Position numbers and translations under genes: made by a program
NCBI GenBank assembly: GCA_964467615.1
Contig: CAYXRK010000034.1
Span: forward strand, 1 to 32,107
Length of the DNA stretch: 32,107 bases
Reading direction: 5' to 3'
From: CAYXRK01 sp964467615
GTDB lineage: Bacteria > Hydrogenedentota > Hydrogenedentia > Hydrogenedentales > GCA-2746185
In this document: piece after piece, positions 8,547 through 16,576 of the stretch
Numbering within the stretch: position 1 is the stretch's first letter
Layout: each line of letters begins with the position of its first letter
Notes under the pieces: generated by a model
Told to the model about the DNA's origin: nothing
What the model saw: the letters and a program-made list of their open reading frames with translations, nothing else
Databases searched by the model: none

Positions 8547-8630
8547 AGAGATTCCTCACGTCGTTCAGAATGACAACGTCACGGCAATTGGCCCATCCAA
8601 ATGTCATTCTGAGCGCAGCGAAGAATTTCT
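8547..8630. repeat. Inverted pair of a dispersed ~28-bp repeat at a convergent junction
   Basis: Positions 8547-8574 (AGAGATTCCTCACG...TTCAGAATGAC) and 8603-8630 (GTCATTCTGAGCGCAGCGAA...) are imperfect reverse complements. The inner 10 bp, TCAGAATGAC and GTCATTCTGA, match perfectly, and about 20 of 26 positions can pair around a 28-nt spacer. The pair sits between the ends of the DUF4252-like gene (+) and flhG (-), so the RNA hairpin could stop transcription from both sides. A degenerate third copy is at 10867-10896. The GTCATTCTGAGCG...GAAGAAT sequence is one I have seen dispersed in unrelated bacterial genomes. Confidence 0.75.
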
Positions 8631-8670
8631 ACCCACGCGCCTGTCCCACTCAATCTCGCCCGCAACGATC

Positions 8671-9543
8671 TTACCCGTTGCTCGCCAATCCAAGTGTCTG
8701 CGCGAATCGGCGAAGAAACCCTTCGCGGTTTGGCGCCACGGCGACCTGCTGCGCGATGAGGCGCGTGGCAATGTCCTCGACGCATTTCGTCGCGGGTGAC
8801 TGCGGGAAACGGAGCACGAAGGGCGAACTCTGCATGACGGCCTGCGAGACGTGCGGGTCGCGCGCGATGAACCCCAAGTAACTGATACTCCGTCCGAGGT
8901 ATTGTTGTGTAACTCCGGAAAGTTTATTCGCGACGGCCGCGGCTTGCTTCTGATTGATCACCATGTTGACGACCAGCCGGACCACCGCGTCCTCCCGCCG
9001 GGACTTGATGGTCTTCACCATCGCATACGCATCCACAATCGACGAGGGTTCCGGGGTAGTTACCAGGAGTACTTCATCCGCGGCGACGACGAACGAGATC
9101 ACGTTCGCGCCGATGCCGGCCATCGTATCGATGATGATGAAATCCGATTCGGCTTGGATTCCGCTTAGCCCGTCAAGAATGTTCTGGCGGGCCTTCGGGC
9201 CAAGATCCGCGACTTTGGCGAGCCCGCTGCTGCCGGGAACGACGCGAATTCCGCCCGGCCCCTGCGCGAGTATCTCTCCGAGCGAGCGTTCGCCGTTGAT
9301 GACGTGCTGGAGGTTGTAGAGCGAGTTCAGCCCGAGCAGGACCTCGACGTTCGCCAGGCCGAGGTCCGCGTCGAGCAGAATCACCCGCTTGCCTTTGGCC
9401 GCCAACGCGATGGCTAGGTTCACGCTCGTGCTGGTTTTGCCGACCCCGCCCTTGCCGCTTGTCACGGCGATGACACGGGCGCGGGTCGCGCCGCGGCGGA
9501 CGAATTCTCTGAGTTTGTGCGCTTGGTCATTCACGGTGGGCAC
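8671..9543 (-). CDS. flhG: Flagellar number regulator, MinD/ParA-like ATPase
   Basis: This 290-aa SIMIBI-class ATPase (also FleN/YlxH) works with FlhF to set flagellar number and place. The N-terminal helix contains DQAHKLR, matching the DQAxxLR element that in FlhG proteins stimulates the FlhF GTPase. The deviant Walker A SGKGGVGKT (29-37) follows, then DADLGLANVEVLLG (switch I) and IIIDTMAGIG (switch II; DTGAGI is more usual). A basic, amphipathic C-terminal helix (EGFLRRFAQTLGL) could contact the membrane. The start is either GTG 9543, overlapping flhF by 17 bp with GAAGG close upstream, or GTG 9534; both keep the DQA helix. It is the last gene of the flagellar operon and ends at the inverted repeat. 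Confidence 0.93.
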   Translation of the reverse strand: MPTVNDQAHKLREFVRRGATRARVIAVTSGKGGVGKTSTSVNLAIALAAKGKRVILLDADLGLANVEVLLGLNSLYNLQHVINGERSLGEILAQGPGGIRVVPGSSGLAKVADLGPKARQNILDGLSGIQAESDFIIIDTMAGIGANVISFVVAADEVLLVTTPEPSSIVDAYAMVKTIKSRREDAVVRLVVNMVINQKQAAAVANKLSGVTQQYLGRSISYLGFIARDPHVSQAVMQSSPFVLRFPQSPATKCVEDIATRLIAQQVAVAPNREGFLRRFAQTLGLASNG

Positions 9544-10807
9544 TGCCTTCTAGTAGTCGCTTCGCCAATGTGCGCGCCTGGGCGACTTCGATGTCGTCCG
9601 GCACATTTTGTCCGGTGGAAAAGTAACTCAGCGGCAGACCGGATTGTTCGGCCAAACAAAAGACCGACCCGGCGCACCGCGTTTCGTCCAGCTTTGTGAA
9701 GAACAACGACGTGGGCCGCAACGCGCTGAATCTCGAAACGATAGCGCGCATGTCGTCGAGCGGAGTCGAGGCGCTCAACACCAACATGACTTCGTCGGGC
9801 CGAATGGCGCGCAGGGTATCGCGCGCGTCGTCGAGCTGTTGGGTGTTGTACGGACTTCCTCCCGCGGTGTCCACGAATACCGCGTCGAATTCCGTCATTC
9901 CGCGAACAGCCGCGGCCGCCTCGCGGGAATCGTTCACAATCATCAAAGGGATCCCGATGATGTCGGCATAGACTTTGAGTTGATCCGTGGCGGCGATGCG
10001 ATACGTATCGGAAGTGACGAGGCCGACTCGGGCTCGTTCCGCGATGGCAAAGTGCGCGGCGAGCTTGGCCAAGTTGGTCGTCTTCCCCACTCCCGTCGGG
10101 CCCGCGAGCGCGATGACCCGCCGCGTGCCCGCAGTCATGGCGAGACCACCCGTCACGCGGACACGTTTGCGAATTTCTAGGTGCAGCCGCTCGCCGAAAA
10201 CGCGGGCGTCGAGTTCGCCGACTAGGCCCGGTTTTCCAGCGGCCAGGACGAGTCCCGCGGCGGACTCGCGCGTTACACCCGCTTCCCGCAGACGGCGGTA
10301 CCAAGGAAGCAACTCCTTGGGCAGGTCCGCGCCGGGGTGTTCCGCGACGAGCACCTGGACCATTTCGCGCAGTTCACGAATGTCCTGCTTCACGCCCACG
10401 TCGGCCGCTTCGTGCGCGGGCCTCATTTGGGTAGGAAACGGGATAATCGGCGCGGTATTTCCTTCGACTCCGGTCGCAGGACTTCTCCCAATCCTCGCCT
10501 GCGCGTCGCTCACCAGCTTTTCGAAGTAAGCGACCGTTTCCTTCACGCGCGCGTCGCTGCCGACGGGCGCGGGGCCTTTGCTCTCGGCATACCTCTTTTC
10601 CACTGGCGAGGGCCGCCGGGGAGCTACGTCCTTCACGGGCGCCGCTGCTGTTACTTCCACCACCTTACGCGAGAAAAATCCCATCACCCCGCCCTCGGAG
10701 ACCGTCGCGGTGTTGACGACAAGGCCATCCTCCCCGAGCGCCCGTCGCATCTGCTGATAGGCGTCCTCGAGAGTCGCTGCTCTGAATTTGTGGAAGCGTT
10801 GGGGCAT
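9527..10807 (-). CDS. flhF: Flagellar SRP-family GTPase
   Basis: This 426-aa protein recruits early flagellar components to the chosen pole or site. The N-terminal B domain (residues 1 to about 150) begins with the typical MPQRFHKFRAATLEDAYQQM. The NG GTPase core follows: P-loop GPTGVGKTT (236-244), SDTYRIAATDQLKVYA (266-281), DTAGGS (313-318) and TKLDE (371-375). The DTYRIAA(TD/V)QL signature separates FlhF from FtsY and Ffh. ATG 10807 lacks a good ribosome binding site; the strong conservation of the MPQRFHKF start still makes it the likely one. It overlaps flhG by 17 bp and is separated from flhA by 125 bp holding a repeat. Confidence 0.95.
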   Translation of the reverse strand: MPQRFHKFRAATLEDAYQQMRRALGEDGLVVNTATVSEGGVMGFFSRKVVEVTAAAPVKDVAPRRPSPVEKRYAESKGPAPVGSDARVKETVAYFEKLVSDAQARIGRSPATGVEGNTAPIIPFPTQMRPAHEAADVGVKQDIRELREMVQVLVAEHPGADLPKELLPWYRRLREAGVTRESAAGLVLAAGKPGLVGELDARVFGERLHLEIRKRVRVTGGLAMTAGTRRVIALAGPTGVGKTTNLAKLAAHFAIAERARVGLVTSDTYRIAATDQLKVYADIIGIPLMIVNDSREAAAAVRGMTEFDAVFVDTAGGSPYNTQQLDDARDTLRAIRPDEVMLVLSASTPLDDMRAIVSRFSALRPTSLFFTKLDETRCAGSVFCLAEQSGLPLSYFSTGQNVPDDIEVAQARTLAKRLLEGSAHRE

Positions 10808-10866
10808 TTTATAGAAACACCACTTGCAAAGCGTTGATAGTCATCGAAATGGCAGAACATTTTGGA

Positions 10867-10896
10867 AGATATTTTTCGCGACGCTCAAAATGACAG
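10867..10896. repeat. Degenerate third copy of the dispersed repeat
   Basis: AGATATTTTTCGCGACGCTC + AAAATGACAG matches the orientation of the left arm at 8547-8574 and the complement of the right arm at 8603-8630, with several substitutions. It lies in the flhA-flhF gap inside an operon, so it is unlikely to be a full terminator. The rest of the gap (10808-10866, 10897-10932) shows no clear promoter. Confidence 0.6.
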
Positions 10897-10932
10897 CGAT
10901 ATGATAGGCTTGGGCTGCGGTTGAACGTCTGG

Positions 10933-13017
10933 TCATGTTTCGGCATTTATCTGGCCTTCACTTTCCAGCTTCACGCCTGGGTCAATTTCGTTGTACGAGA
11001 GGACCACAATTTTCGGTACGTACCGTTCGACAATGCGCTTGAAATAGCGGCGCACTTGCGCCGAGGTCAGCACGATTGGATCGTAGCCTCGAGTCAAGAG
11101 CGGTTTAATCGATTCACTCGTGGCTTGAGCGATGATCTCCGCGCGGGCCGGCTCAATGGGGATGTATGCGCCAGTCTCGGCCTGCTTGATCGCGTCGAGA
11201 ATTTCACGCTCGATCTTGGGCGCGACGGCGACGACGCGAAGCACGCCTCGTTCGTCTTTGTACGCCGCGCAGATTTCGCGCGCAAGCGCATGCCGCGCGT
11301 ACTCCGCCAAGACCTCCGCGTCTTTTGTGCGTGGCGCGAAGTCCGCCAGCGTTTCGAGAATCGTTTCGAGATTCCGAATCGACACGCGCTCGCGAAGAAG
11401 GTTGTGTAATACCTTTTGGACTTCGCCGAGCGTAAGGTTGTTCGGCAACAACTCATCGACTACGGTTTTGGCCGTCGTCTTGATAGTGTCCACCAGGTGC
11501 TGCACGTCCTGGCGCGTCACCAACTCGTCGGCGTGCGACAGGATGAGTTCGGTCAGGTGCGTGGCAAGCACGGCAGAGGGCTCGACGATGGTGTATCCAA
11601 GCCGTTCGGCGCGATCGCGATTCCGTTTCGATACCCACATGGCATCGAGGTTGAATGCCGGCTCGCGCGTGGAAACCCCTTCGATTTCCTCTTCGACGAG
11701 ACCCGGATTCATCGCGAGGAAATGATCCGTCATGAGTTCGTAGCGCGCGATTTCGGACTCGCGGAGGAGCACTCGATACTCGTTGGGACGGAGGCGCATG
11801 TTGTCCACGATGCGGATGACCGGCACGATGAACCCCATCTTCGCGGCGGTCTGCTGGCGGATGATCTGAATTCGCGTCAGTAGGTCGCCGCCCTGGTTCG
11901 AGTCGGCCATGGGAATAAGGCCATACCCCAGTTCGACTTTAAGCGGATCGACCGCGAGAAGGTCTTCCGTCTTCGGCGGCGCGATGGCCTTTCGGACTTC
12001 GCGCTCCTTCTCCTCCTCGACGAGGAGTTCTCGCTGCGTTTGGTCACGGGTCGTCGAATAGGCGAGATATCCCAGTAGTGCCGCCACGAAAAGGAACGGC
12101 ACCGTGGGCATCCCAGGCACGATGCCGAACGCCGCGAGCATTACGGAGGCCGCGCCGAGCGCGCGCGGATAACGAGTGAGTTGTCCCGCCAAGTCCACGC
12201 CGAGATTGGCTTCGGAAGCGGTGCGCGTGACGATCATGCCGGCGGCCGTCGAGATCACAAGCGCGGGCACTTGCGAAACAAGGCCGTCACCGACTGTGAG
12301 GCGCGTATAGGTCTGAAGCGCATCCATGAGCGGCATGCCGAGCATCACGATACCGATGATGAGGCCGCCCACGATGTTCACCAGCGTAATGATGATGCCG
12401 GCAATCGCGTCGCCTCGGACGAATTTCATCGCGCCGTCCATCGCCCCATAGAAATCCGCTTCGCGCTCGATGGAGTTGCGGCGTGCCCGCGCCTGCTCTT
12501 CGGTGATGATGCCCGCGTTCAGATCGGCGTCCACGCCCATTTGTTTGCCGGGCATCGCGTCCAACGTAAACCGGGCGGCCACTTCGGAGATGCGGCCCGC
12601 GCCGCGCGTAATCACGACGAACTGAATGATCACCAGGATCGAAAAGATGATGAACCCGACGATATAACTGCCGCTCGTCACGAACCCGCCGAACGCATCG
12701 ATGACGGCGCCCGCGTCGGCATTCGCGAGGATGAGGCGGGTCGCGGCGACATTCAAACTCAGGCGGAACAAGGTCAGCATGAGGAGCAAGGACGGAAATA
12801 CGGCGAAGTCAATCGGGTTCCGTAGATAGATAGTCGCCAGCATCACTACGATGGAGATGGAAATGTTGATTGAAAGTAGAATGTCGAGAATCCACGTCGG
12901 GATCGGAATAATGAGCACGGCGAGGATCGAGACAACGCAGATCGCCAGCGCGATGTCTTGATTGCGCCCTAGCAACGAGCCGCTTGGCGCGGCTATTTGG
13001 CCCGCTGATATCGACAT
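10933..13017 (-). CDS. flhA: Flagellar export gate protein
   Basis: This 694-aa core component of the flagellar type III export apparatus couples proton flow to protein export and forms a cytoplasmic nonameric ring. The N-terminal part (to about residue 330) has around eight membrane helices. It includes the FHIPEP signature region, with AARFTLDAMPGKQMGVDADL and the loop ITEEQARARRNSIEREADFYG. The rest is the cytoplasmic domain that binds chaperones and substrates. The start at ATG 13017, 36 bp after flhB, agrees with family alignments although no strong Shine-Dalgarno is seen (GCGGA only). No break is apparent; the length is normal. Confidence 0.97.
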   Translation of the reverse strand: MSISAGQIAAPSGSLLGRNQDIALAICVVSILAVLIIPIPTWILDILLSINISISIVVMLATIYLRNPIDFAVFPSLLLMLTLFRLSLNVAATRLILANADAGAVIDAFGGFVTSGSYIVGFIIFSILVIIQFVVITRGAGRISEVAARFTLDAMPGKQMGVDADLNAGIITEEQARARRNSIEREADFYGAMDGAMKFVRGDAIAGIIITLVNIVGGLIIGIVMLGMPLMDALQTYTRLTVGDGLVSQVPALVISTAAGMIVTRTASEANLGVDLAGQLTRYPRALGAASVMLAAFGIVPGMPTVPFLFVAALLGYLAYSTTRDQTQRELLVEEEKEREVRKAIAPPKTEDLLAVDPLKVELGYGLIPMADSNQGGDLLTRIQIIRQQTAAKMGFIVPVIRIVDNMRLRPNEYRVLLRESEIARYELMTDHFLAMNPGLVEEEIEGVSTREPAFNLDAMWVSKRNRDRAERLGYTIVEPSAVLATHLTELILSHADELVTRQDVQHLVDTIKTTAKTVVDELLPNNLTLGEVQKVLHNLLRERVSIRNLETILETLADFAPRTKDAEVLAEYARHALAREICAAYKDERGVLRVVAVAPKIEREILDAIKQAETGAYIPIEPARAEIIAQATSESIKPLLTRGYDPIVLTSAQVRRYFKRIVERYVPKIVVLSYNEIDPGVKLESEGQINAET

Positions 13018-13053
13018 TCTAAACTATGTCCGCTGAGTCATCGTGTTTCGCTT

Positions 13054-14160
13054 CTAGCCCGCCAAAGGCAGGGCCGAGTCCCGCTCCCGCACTCTCGCCA
13101 CGCGCCGGTCAATCCGATACACGTACGCGAGCACCTCGGCCACCGCGCGGAACAGATCCTCCCGCACGAACTGACCAATCTCGACCGTTCGGTAGAGCGT
13201 GCGCGCGAGTTCCGGACGTTGCACGATGGGCACATCGTTTTCGACGGCGAGCGCCCGGATGCGGTCTGCCAGAATGCGGGCGCCCTTCGCGGTGACCTTC
13301 GGCGCGTTCATCGATCCCGCGTCGTAGCGGACCGCAACCGCGTACGTAGTTGGGTTGGTGATCACCACGTCCGCCTCGGGAACGGCCGCAAACATACGCT
13401 GGCGGGCCATCTGACGTTGGATGCCGCGGACGCGCTGCTTAATGCGCGGATCACCTTCCAGGCGCTTGAGCTCTTCCTTGGCCTCCTGCACGGTCATCAT
13501 CAAATCGCGATGCCGCTGCCAATATTGGAACGCGTAGTCGAGTACGCCGATGATCAACATCGCCAAAACGATCCGCCACCACACCGCGACGAGCATGCTC
13601 CAGACGGCAACGGACATTTCCGCCGGACCCGCGTGCATCAGCGAAAGGACATCGTCCAAACGATCTCGATAGGTCCACCAGACAATAGAGCCTATGAACG
13701 TTATCTTCATGAGTGACTTGGCCAATTCCACGAGCGCCCGCGCGGAGAAGAACTTTTGGAAACCCGTGACGGGATTGATCCGTTCGAATTGCGGAAGCAG
13801 CGGGCGCACCGTAAACAAGATGCCGAATTGGGCGACATTTATCGCGATCCCGCCCGCCAGCAAAATCAGCATGAACACCATGACCGTCGGCGCGATCATC
13901 CCCAGGATTTGGATCACGAGCTGCTGCATGTCCGATTCGTCCATCGACACGTAGTGCATCTCGCCAAGGAAGTATTCGGAGACGGCGCGAAGCCGATTTA
14001 TCAATTCAGGGCCGACCGCCGACAGCGCAAACAACGCGACGAGAATCGTGATCGCCGCGCTCAGGTCCTGGCTACGCGCGACGTTGCCCTTTTCGCGCGC
14101 CTCTTCGAGCTTGCGCGGCGACGCCGGAAGCGTCTTATCTCCACCGTAGGGTTCGGCCAT
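13054..14160 (-). CDS. flhB: Flagellar export switch protein with NPTT cleavage motif
   Basis: This 368-aa membrane protein of the export gate switches substrate class from rod/hook to filament. The start MAEPYGGDKTLPASPRKLEEAREKG contains the usual (E)xTxPxSxRKxxEAREKG motif. Four membrane helices follow, then the basic linker (WQRHRDLMMTVQEAKEELKR) and the cytoplasmic domain. The self-cleavage site, normally Asn-Pro-Thr-His, is N269-P270-T271-T272 (codons 13356-13345). Asn and Pro, which drive the cleavage chemistry, are kept; the His is replaced by Thr. The gene lies 12 bp after fliR and 36 bp before flhA. Flagellar rather than virulence-type secretion is indicated by flhF/flhG downstream. 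Confidence 0.96.
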   Translation of the reverse strand: MAEPYGGDKTLPASPRKLEEAREKGNVARSQDLSAAITILVALFALSAVGPELINRLRAVSEYFLGEMHYVSMDESDMQQLVIQILGMIAPTVMVFMLILLAGGIAINVAQFGILFTVRPLLPQFERINPVTGFQKFFSARALVELAKSLMKITFIGSIVWWTYRDRLDDVLSLMHAGPAEMSVAVWSMLVAVWWRIVLAMLIIGVLDYAFQYWQRHRDLMMTVQEAKEELKRLEGDPRIKQRVRGIQRQMARQRMFAAVPEADVVITNPTTYAVAVRYDAGSMNAPKVTAKGARILADRIRALAVENDVPIVQRPELARTLYRTVEIGQFVREDLFRAVAEVLAYVYRIDRRVARVRERDSALPLAG

Positions 14161-14172
14161 AGGCGTGGTCCG

Positions 14173-14940
14173 TTAAGCGAGTCCGTCGATCAATTCGTCG
14201 ACGTGGTCAAACATGTCCTCGAAGACCCCATCCATTAGCGTCAAATACAGGCCAATGGAAAGGGCCGTCACAAGCAATCCAAGCGCTATCGTCAGGGGAA
14301 AGCCGACGACGAAGAGATGGAGTTGAGGCACGACGCGGCCCATGATCCCCATCGTGACGTACGCGAGCATCATCGCACCCGCGACCGGCGCGGAAATAAG
14401 GAGCGCGTCGTAGAAGACCCCCGCGCCCCAATTCGTCACTACCCACATCAGGTCTGCATCCGGCGCAAGACCGCCCAGCGGAACGCGATCAAAGCTGTCC
14501 GCCAACGCCACGATCATCATGTGATGACCGTCTATCGTAAAGAGGTAAAGCGCGGCCAGGATGAATAGAAAAAAACCGAAGATCGGAAATTGGGTCTCAA
14601 GCGCGGGATTGAAAACATTTACCAGGCCGAACCCGGATTGCATGTCCATGACCTGCCCGCCCAGTTGGATCGCGGCGAATACGAGCGTCATCACCAGGCC
14701 CATAACCAACCCGATGAGCAATTCGCCCGTGGCCATCAGCGCGAACGCCACGGGATCGGTAGGTATCGACTGCTCGGCAAGCGCGATTACCGGCGTCATC
14801 AGGAGCGCCGAGAAACCTGCCAGACCTATCTTGCCGATCGCGGGGAAGTTGCTCGAGCCCAGAATAGGCGCGGAAACGACCAGGCCTGAAAATCGCACGA
14901 ACACGAGGAAGAATGTCAACGCTGTGTCGAGGTCGCCCAT
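14173..14940 (-). CDS. fliR: Flagellar export gate protein
   Basis: This 255-aa polytopic membrane protein is part of the FliP5-FliQ4-FliR1 export pore. Hydrophobic helices cover most of the length. Family features include FVRFSGLVVSAPILGSSNFP near the N-terminus, GELLIGLVMGLVMTL, the motif GQVMDMQSGFGLVNVFNP and the C-terminal GRVVPQLHLFVVGFPLTI. The start ATG 14940 follows the fliQ stop by one base, so translation is probably coupled. The ribosome binding site is weak. Confidence 0.95.
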   Translation of the reverse strand: MGDLDTALTFFLVFVRFSGLVVSAPILGSSNFPAIGKIGLAGFSALLMTPVIALAEQSIPTDPVAFALMATGELLIGLVMGLVMTLVFAAIQLGGQVMDMQSGFGLVNVFNPALETQFPIFGFFLFILAALYLFTIDGHHMMIVALADSFDRVPLGGLAPDADLMWVVTNWGAGVFYDALLISAPVAGAMMLAYVTMGIMGRVVPQLHLFVVGFPLTIALGLLVTALSIGLYLTLMDGVFEDMFDHVDELIDGLA

Positions 14941-14941
14941 T

Positions 14942-15211
14942 CTAACGGACCAAGTTGTGTACGCCGCCGAAGATGGGCTCGACGAACGCCAACGTAAGCC
15001 CGATCATCCAAGGAAGAAAGATGACGAAGGCCAAGAACACCACGACAATTTTCGGCACGAAGGTAAGGGTAATTTCCTGTATTTGCGTGACAGATTGAAA
15101 CAGACTGATCAGCAGTCCCACGACGAGACCTGATATGAGCATCGGCGCGGACACAAGAAGCGTTAGAACCATGGCGTCCCTGCCGAGGAAAATAATGTCG
15201 TCTTCGGTCAC
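14942..15211 (-). CDS. fliQ: Flagellar export gate protein
   Basis: This 89-aa, two-helix membrane protein of the export pore has the usual length and the conserved segments LLVSAPMLISGLVVGLLISLFQ, split by SVTQIQEITLTFVPK, then PWMIGLTLAFVEPIF. The start is GTG 15211; AAGGG lies close upstream. It is the first gene of the minus-strand operon fliQ-fliR-flhB-flhA-flhF-flhG. The usual preceding gene fliP is not here: only 262 bp separate fliQ from the divergent pilT. Confidence 0.94.
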   Translation of the reverse strand: MTEDDIIFLGRDAMVLTLLVSAPMLISGLVVGLLISLFQSVTQIQEITLTFVPKIVVVFLAFVIFLPWMIGLTLAFVEPIFGGVHNLVR

Positions 15212-15265
15212 TGCCCTTGTCCCGGTAACTTATTCTCAGTAAACGACTTATCCCCAAGAAACGGG

Positions 15266-15282
15266 CACCTCGACGCGAGGTG
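15266..15282 (-). promoter_or_regulatory. Hairpin in the fliQ leader
   Basis: CACCTCG (15266-15272) and CGAGGTG (15276-15282) form a perfect 7-bp stem with a 3-nt loop, 55 nt upstream of the fliQ start. There is no U-tract. It could be a leader RNA structure or a binding site; the sequence alone cannot decide. Confidence 0.4.
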
Positions 15283-15303
15283 ACACTTCATCACTCTGCG
15301 ATA

Positions 15304-15332
15304 ACGATACCACAATATATTGTAGTCGGCAA
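15304..15332 (-). promoter_or_regulatory. Candidate promoter of the flagellar operon, with palindrome
   Basis: On the minus strand TTGCCG (15332-15327), a 17-bp spacer and TATCGT (15309-15304) make a 4/6 plus 4/6 sigma70-like promoter about 95 nt before fliQ. The perfect 12-bp palindrome ACAATATATTGT (15312-15323) lies within the spacer, where a bound regulator would block polymerase. No sigma28 or sigma54 consensus was found in 15212-15473. Confidence 0.35.
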
Positions 15333-15400
15333 CCGGCACGGATACCGTATATCCCAACTTCGCTGCCTCGCTAATTCTGTCAGGCCGTCAAGCGTTTATC

Positions 15401-15429
15401 TTGCCTCGATTCCGTTCGCGTGCTAAAGT
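15401..15429 (+). promoter_or_regulatory. Probable pilT promoter
   Basis: TTGCCT (15401-15406), a 17-bp spacer and TAAAGT (15424-15429) preceded by an extended -10 TG (15421-15422). The start of transcription would be near 15436, giving a leader of about 40 nt that contains AGGAGA at 15461-15466. Confidence 0.5.
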
Positions 15430-15473
15430 TGCCGCACTCGCTGGGGAGTCGAATCCGAATAGGAGAGCGTTCG

Positions 15474-16571
15474 ATGGCGGAGATGGACAAGTACTTCAAG
15501 ATGATGGTCGAGCACAAGGCTTCCGATTTGCACTTCTCCACCGGGTGTAAGCCCATGTTCCGAAAGGACGGATCCATTCTGCCGCTCAAGAACGACGTCG
15601 AGATCGACCACCAACGCGCGAAGACGATGTTGTACGAGATCATGCCGAAGAAGAACGAAGACGAGTTCAATACCAACAACGACACCGACTTCGCCTACGC
15701 CCTCGAGGGTTTCGGCAGATACCGCTGCAACATATTTCGAGACCATAAGGGAATCGGCGGGGTCTTCCGGCTCATACCTTCGGAAATCCTCACCGTGAAG
15801 CAGTTGGCGCTGCCCGAGGCGGTGCTCCGCTTTTGTTCGTTGTCGAAGGGATTGGTGCTCGTGACCGGGCCGACGGGGAGCGGCAAATCAACCACGCTCG
15901 CGGCGATGATAGACCACATCAACGGGACGAGGAACGACCACATTCTCACGATTGAGGACCCGATCGAATTCGTCCATCCGAACAAGCGCTGCCTTGTGAA
16001 CCAGCGTGAAGTGGGAATGCATACCAAATCGTTTTCGGCCGCGCTTCGAGCTGCGTTGCGCGAGGACCCCGACATTGTCCTCGTCGGCGAAATGCGCGAT
16101 CTCGAAACGACGCACATCGCTATCGAGACCGCGGAAACCGGCCACCTCGTCTTTGGCACCTTGCACACGACCACCGCGATTAGCACGATTGACCGCCTCA
16201 TCGACCAATTCCCGTCGTCACAGCAACAGCAGATCCGAATGATGCTGTCCGGCGGTCTGAAGGGTGTTGTCGCGCAAAACCTCCTCAAAAAGAAAGGAGG
16301 GGGCCGCGTGGCCGCGATCGAAGTTCTGGTAGTGAATCACGCCGTCGCGTCGCTGATGCGCGAAGGCAAGAACGCGCAGATCATGAGCATCATGCAGACG
16401 GGTAAGAAAGAGGGCAACACCCTCCTCAACGCGGAACTCACGCGTTTGGTGAAGGAAGATATCGTCGAGCCGATGGACGCCTATATGAAGGCCGTCGACA
16501 AAGGTGATCTCATGAAGAATTTTGCGGCCGCCAATATACGGTTCGAGGTGTCCACCGAATCGGCGGAATAA
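15474..16571 (+). CDS. pilT: Type IV pilus retraction ATPase, PilT/PilU family
   Basis: This 365-aa secretion-superfamily ATPase depolymerises pili for twitching and DNA uptake. An N-terminal PAS-like domain (residues 1 to about 100) contains HKASDLHFSTG. The RecA-like core has Walker A GPTGSGKST (132-140), Asp box ILTIEDPIEF (157-166), Walker B LVGEMRDLET (203-212) with the catalytic Glu, and His box GHLVFGTLHT (223-232). The segment MSIMQTGKKEGNTLL matches the PilT/PilU C-terminus; PilU is possible because the His-box is followed by TTAIST, not NSAAKT. Start ATG 15474 has AGGAGA 7 nt upstream. No other pilus genes are here. Its end is 5 bp from the convergent Nudix gene. Confidence 0.9.
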   Translation: MAEMDKYFKMMVEHKASDLHFSTGCKPMFRKDGSILPLKNDVEIDHQRAKTMLYEIMPKKNEDEFNTNNDTDFAYALEGFGRYRCNIFRDHKGIGGVFRLIPSEILTVKQLALPEAVLRFCSLSKGLVLVTGPTGSGKSTTLAAMIDHINGTRNDHILTIEDPIEFVHPNKRCLVNQREVGMHTKSFSAALRAALREDPDIVLVGEMRDLETTHIAIETAETGHLVFGTLHTTTAISTIDRLIDQFPSSQQQQIRMMLSGGLKGVVAQNLLKKKGGGRVAAIEVLVVNHAVASLMREGKNAQIMSIMQTGKKEGNTLLNAELTRLVKEDIVEPMDAYMKAVDKGDLMKNFAAANIRFEVSTESAE

Positions 16572-16576
16572 CAGGC

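Noticed and set aside
10808..10932. Separate flhF promoter
   Set aside because: TATAAA directly before the ATG has no -35 at a workable distance; the gap is mostly repeat sequence.
15212..15473. Sigma54 or sigma28 flagellar promoter
   Set aside because: No TGGC-N8-TGC or TAAA-N15-GCCGATAA-like pair was found on the minus strand.
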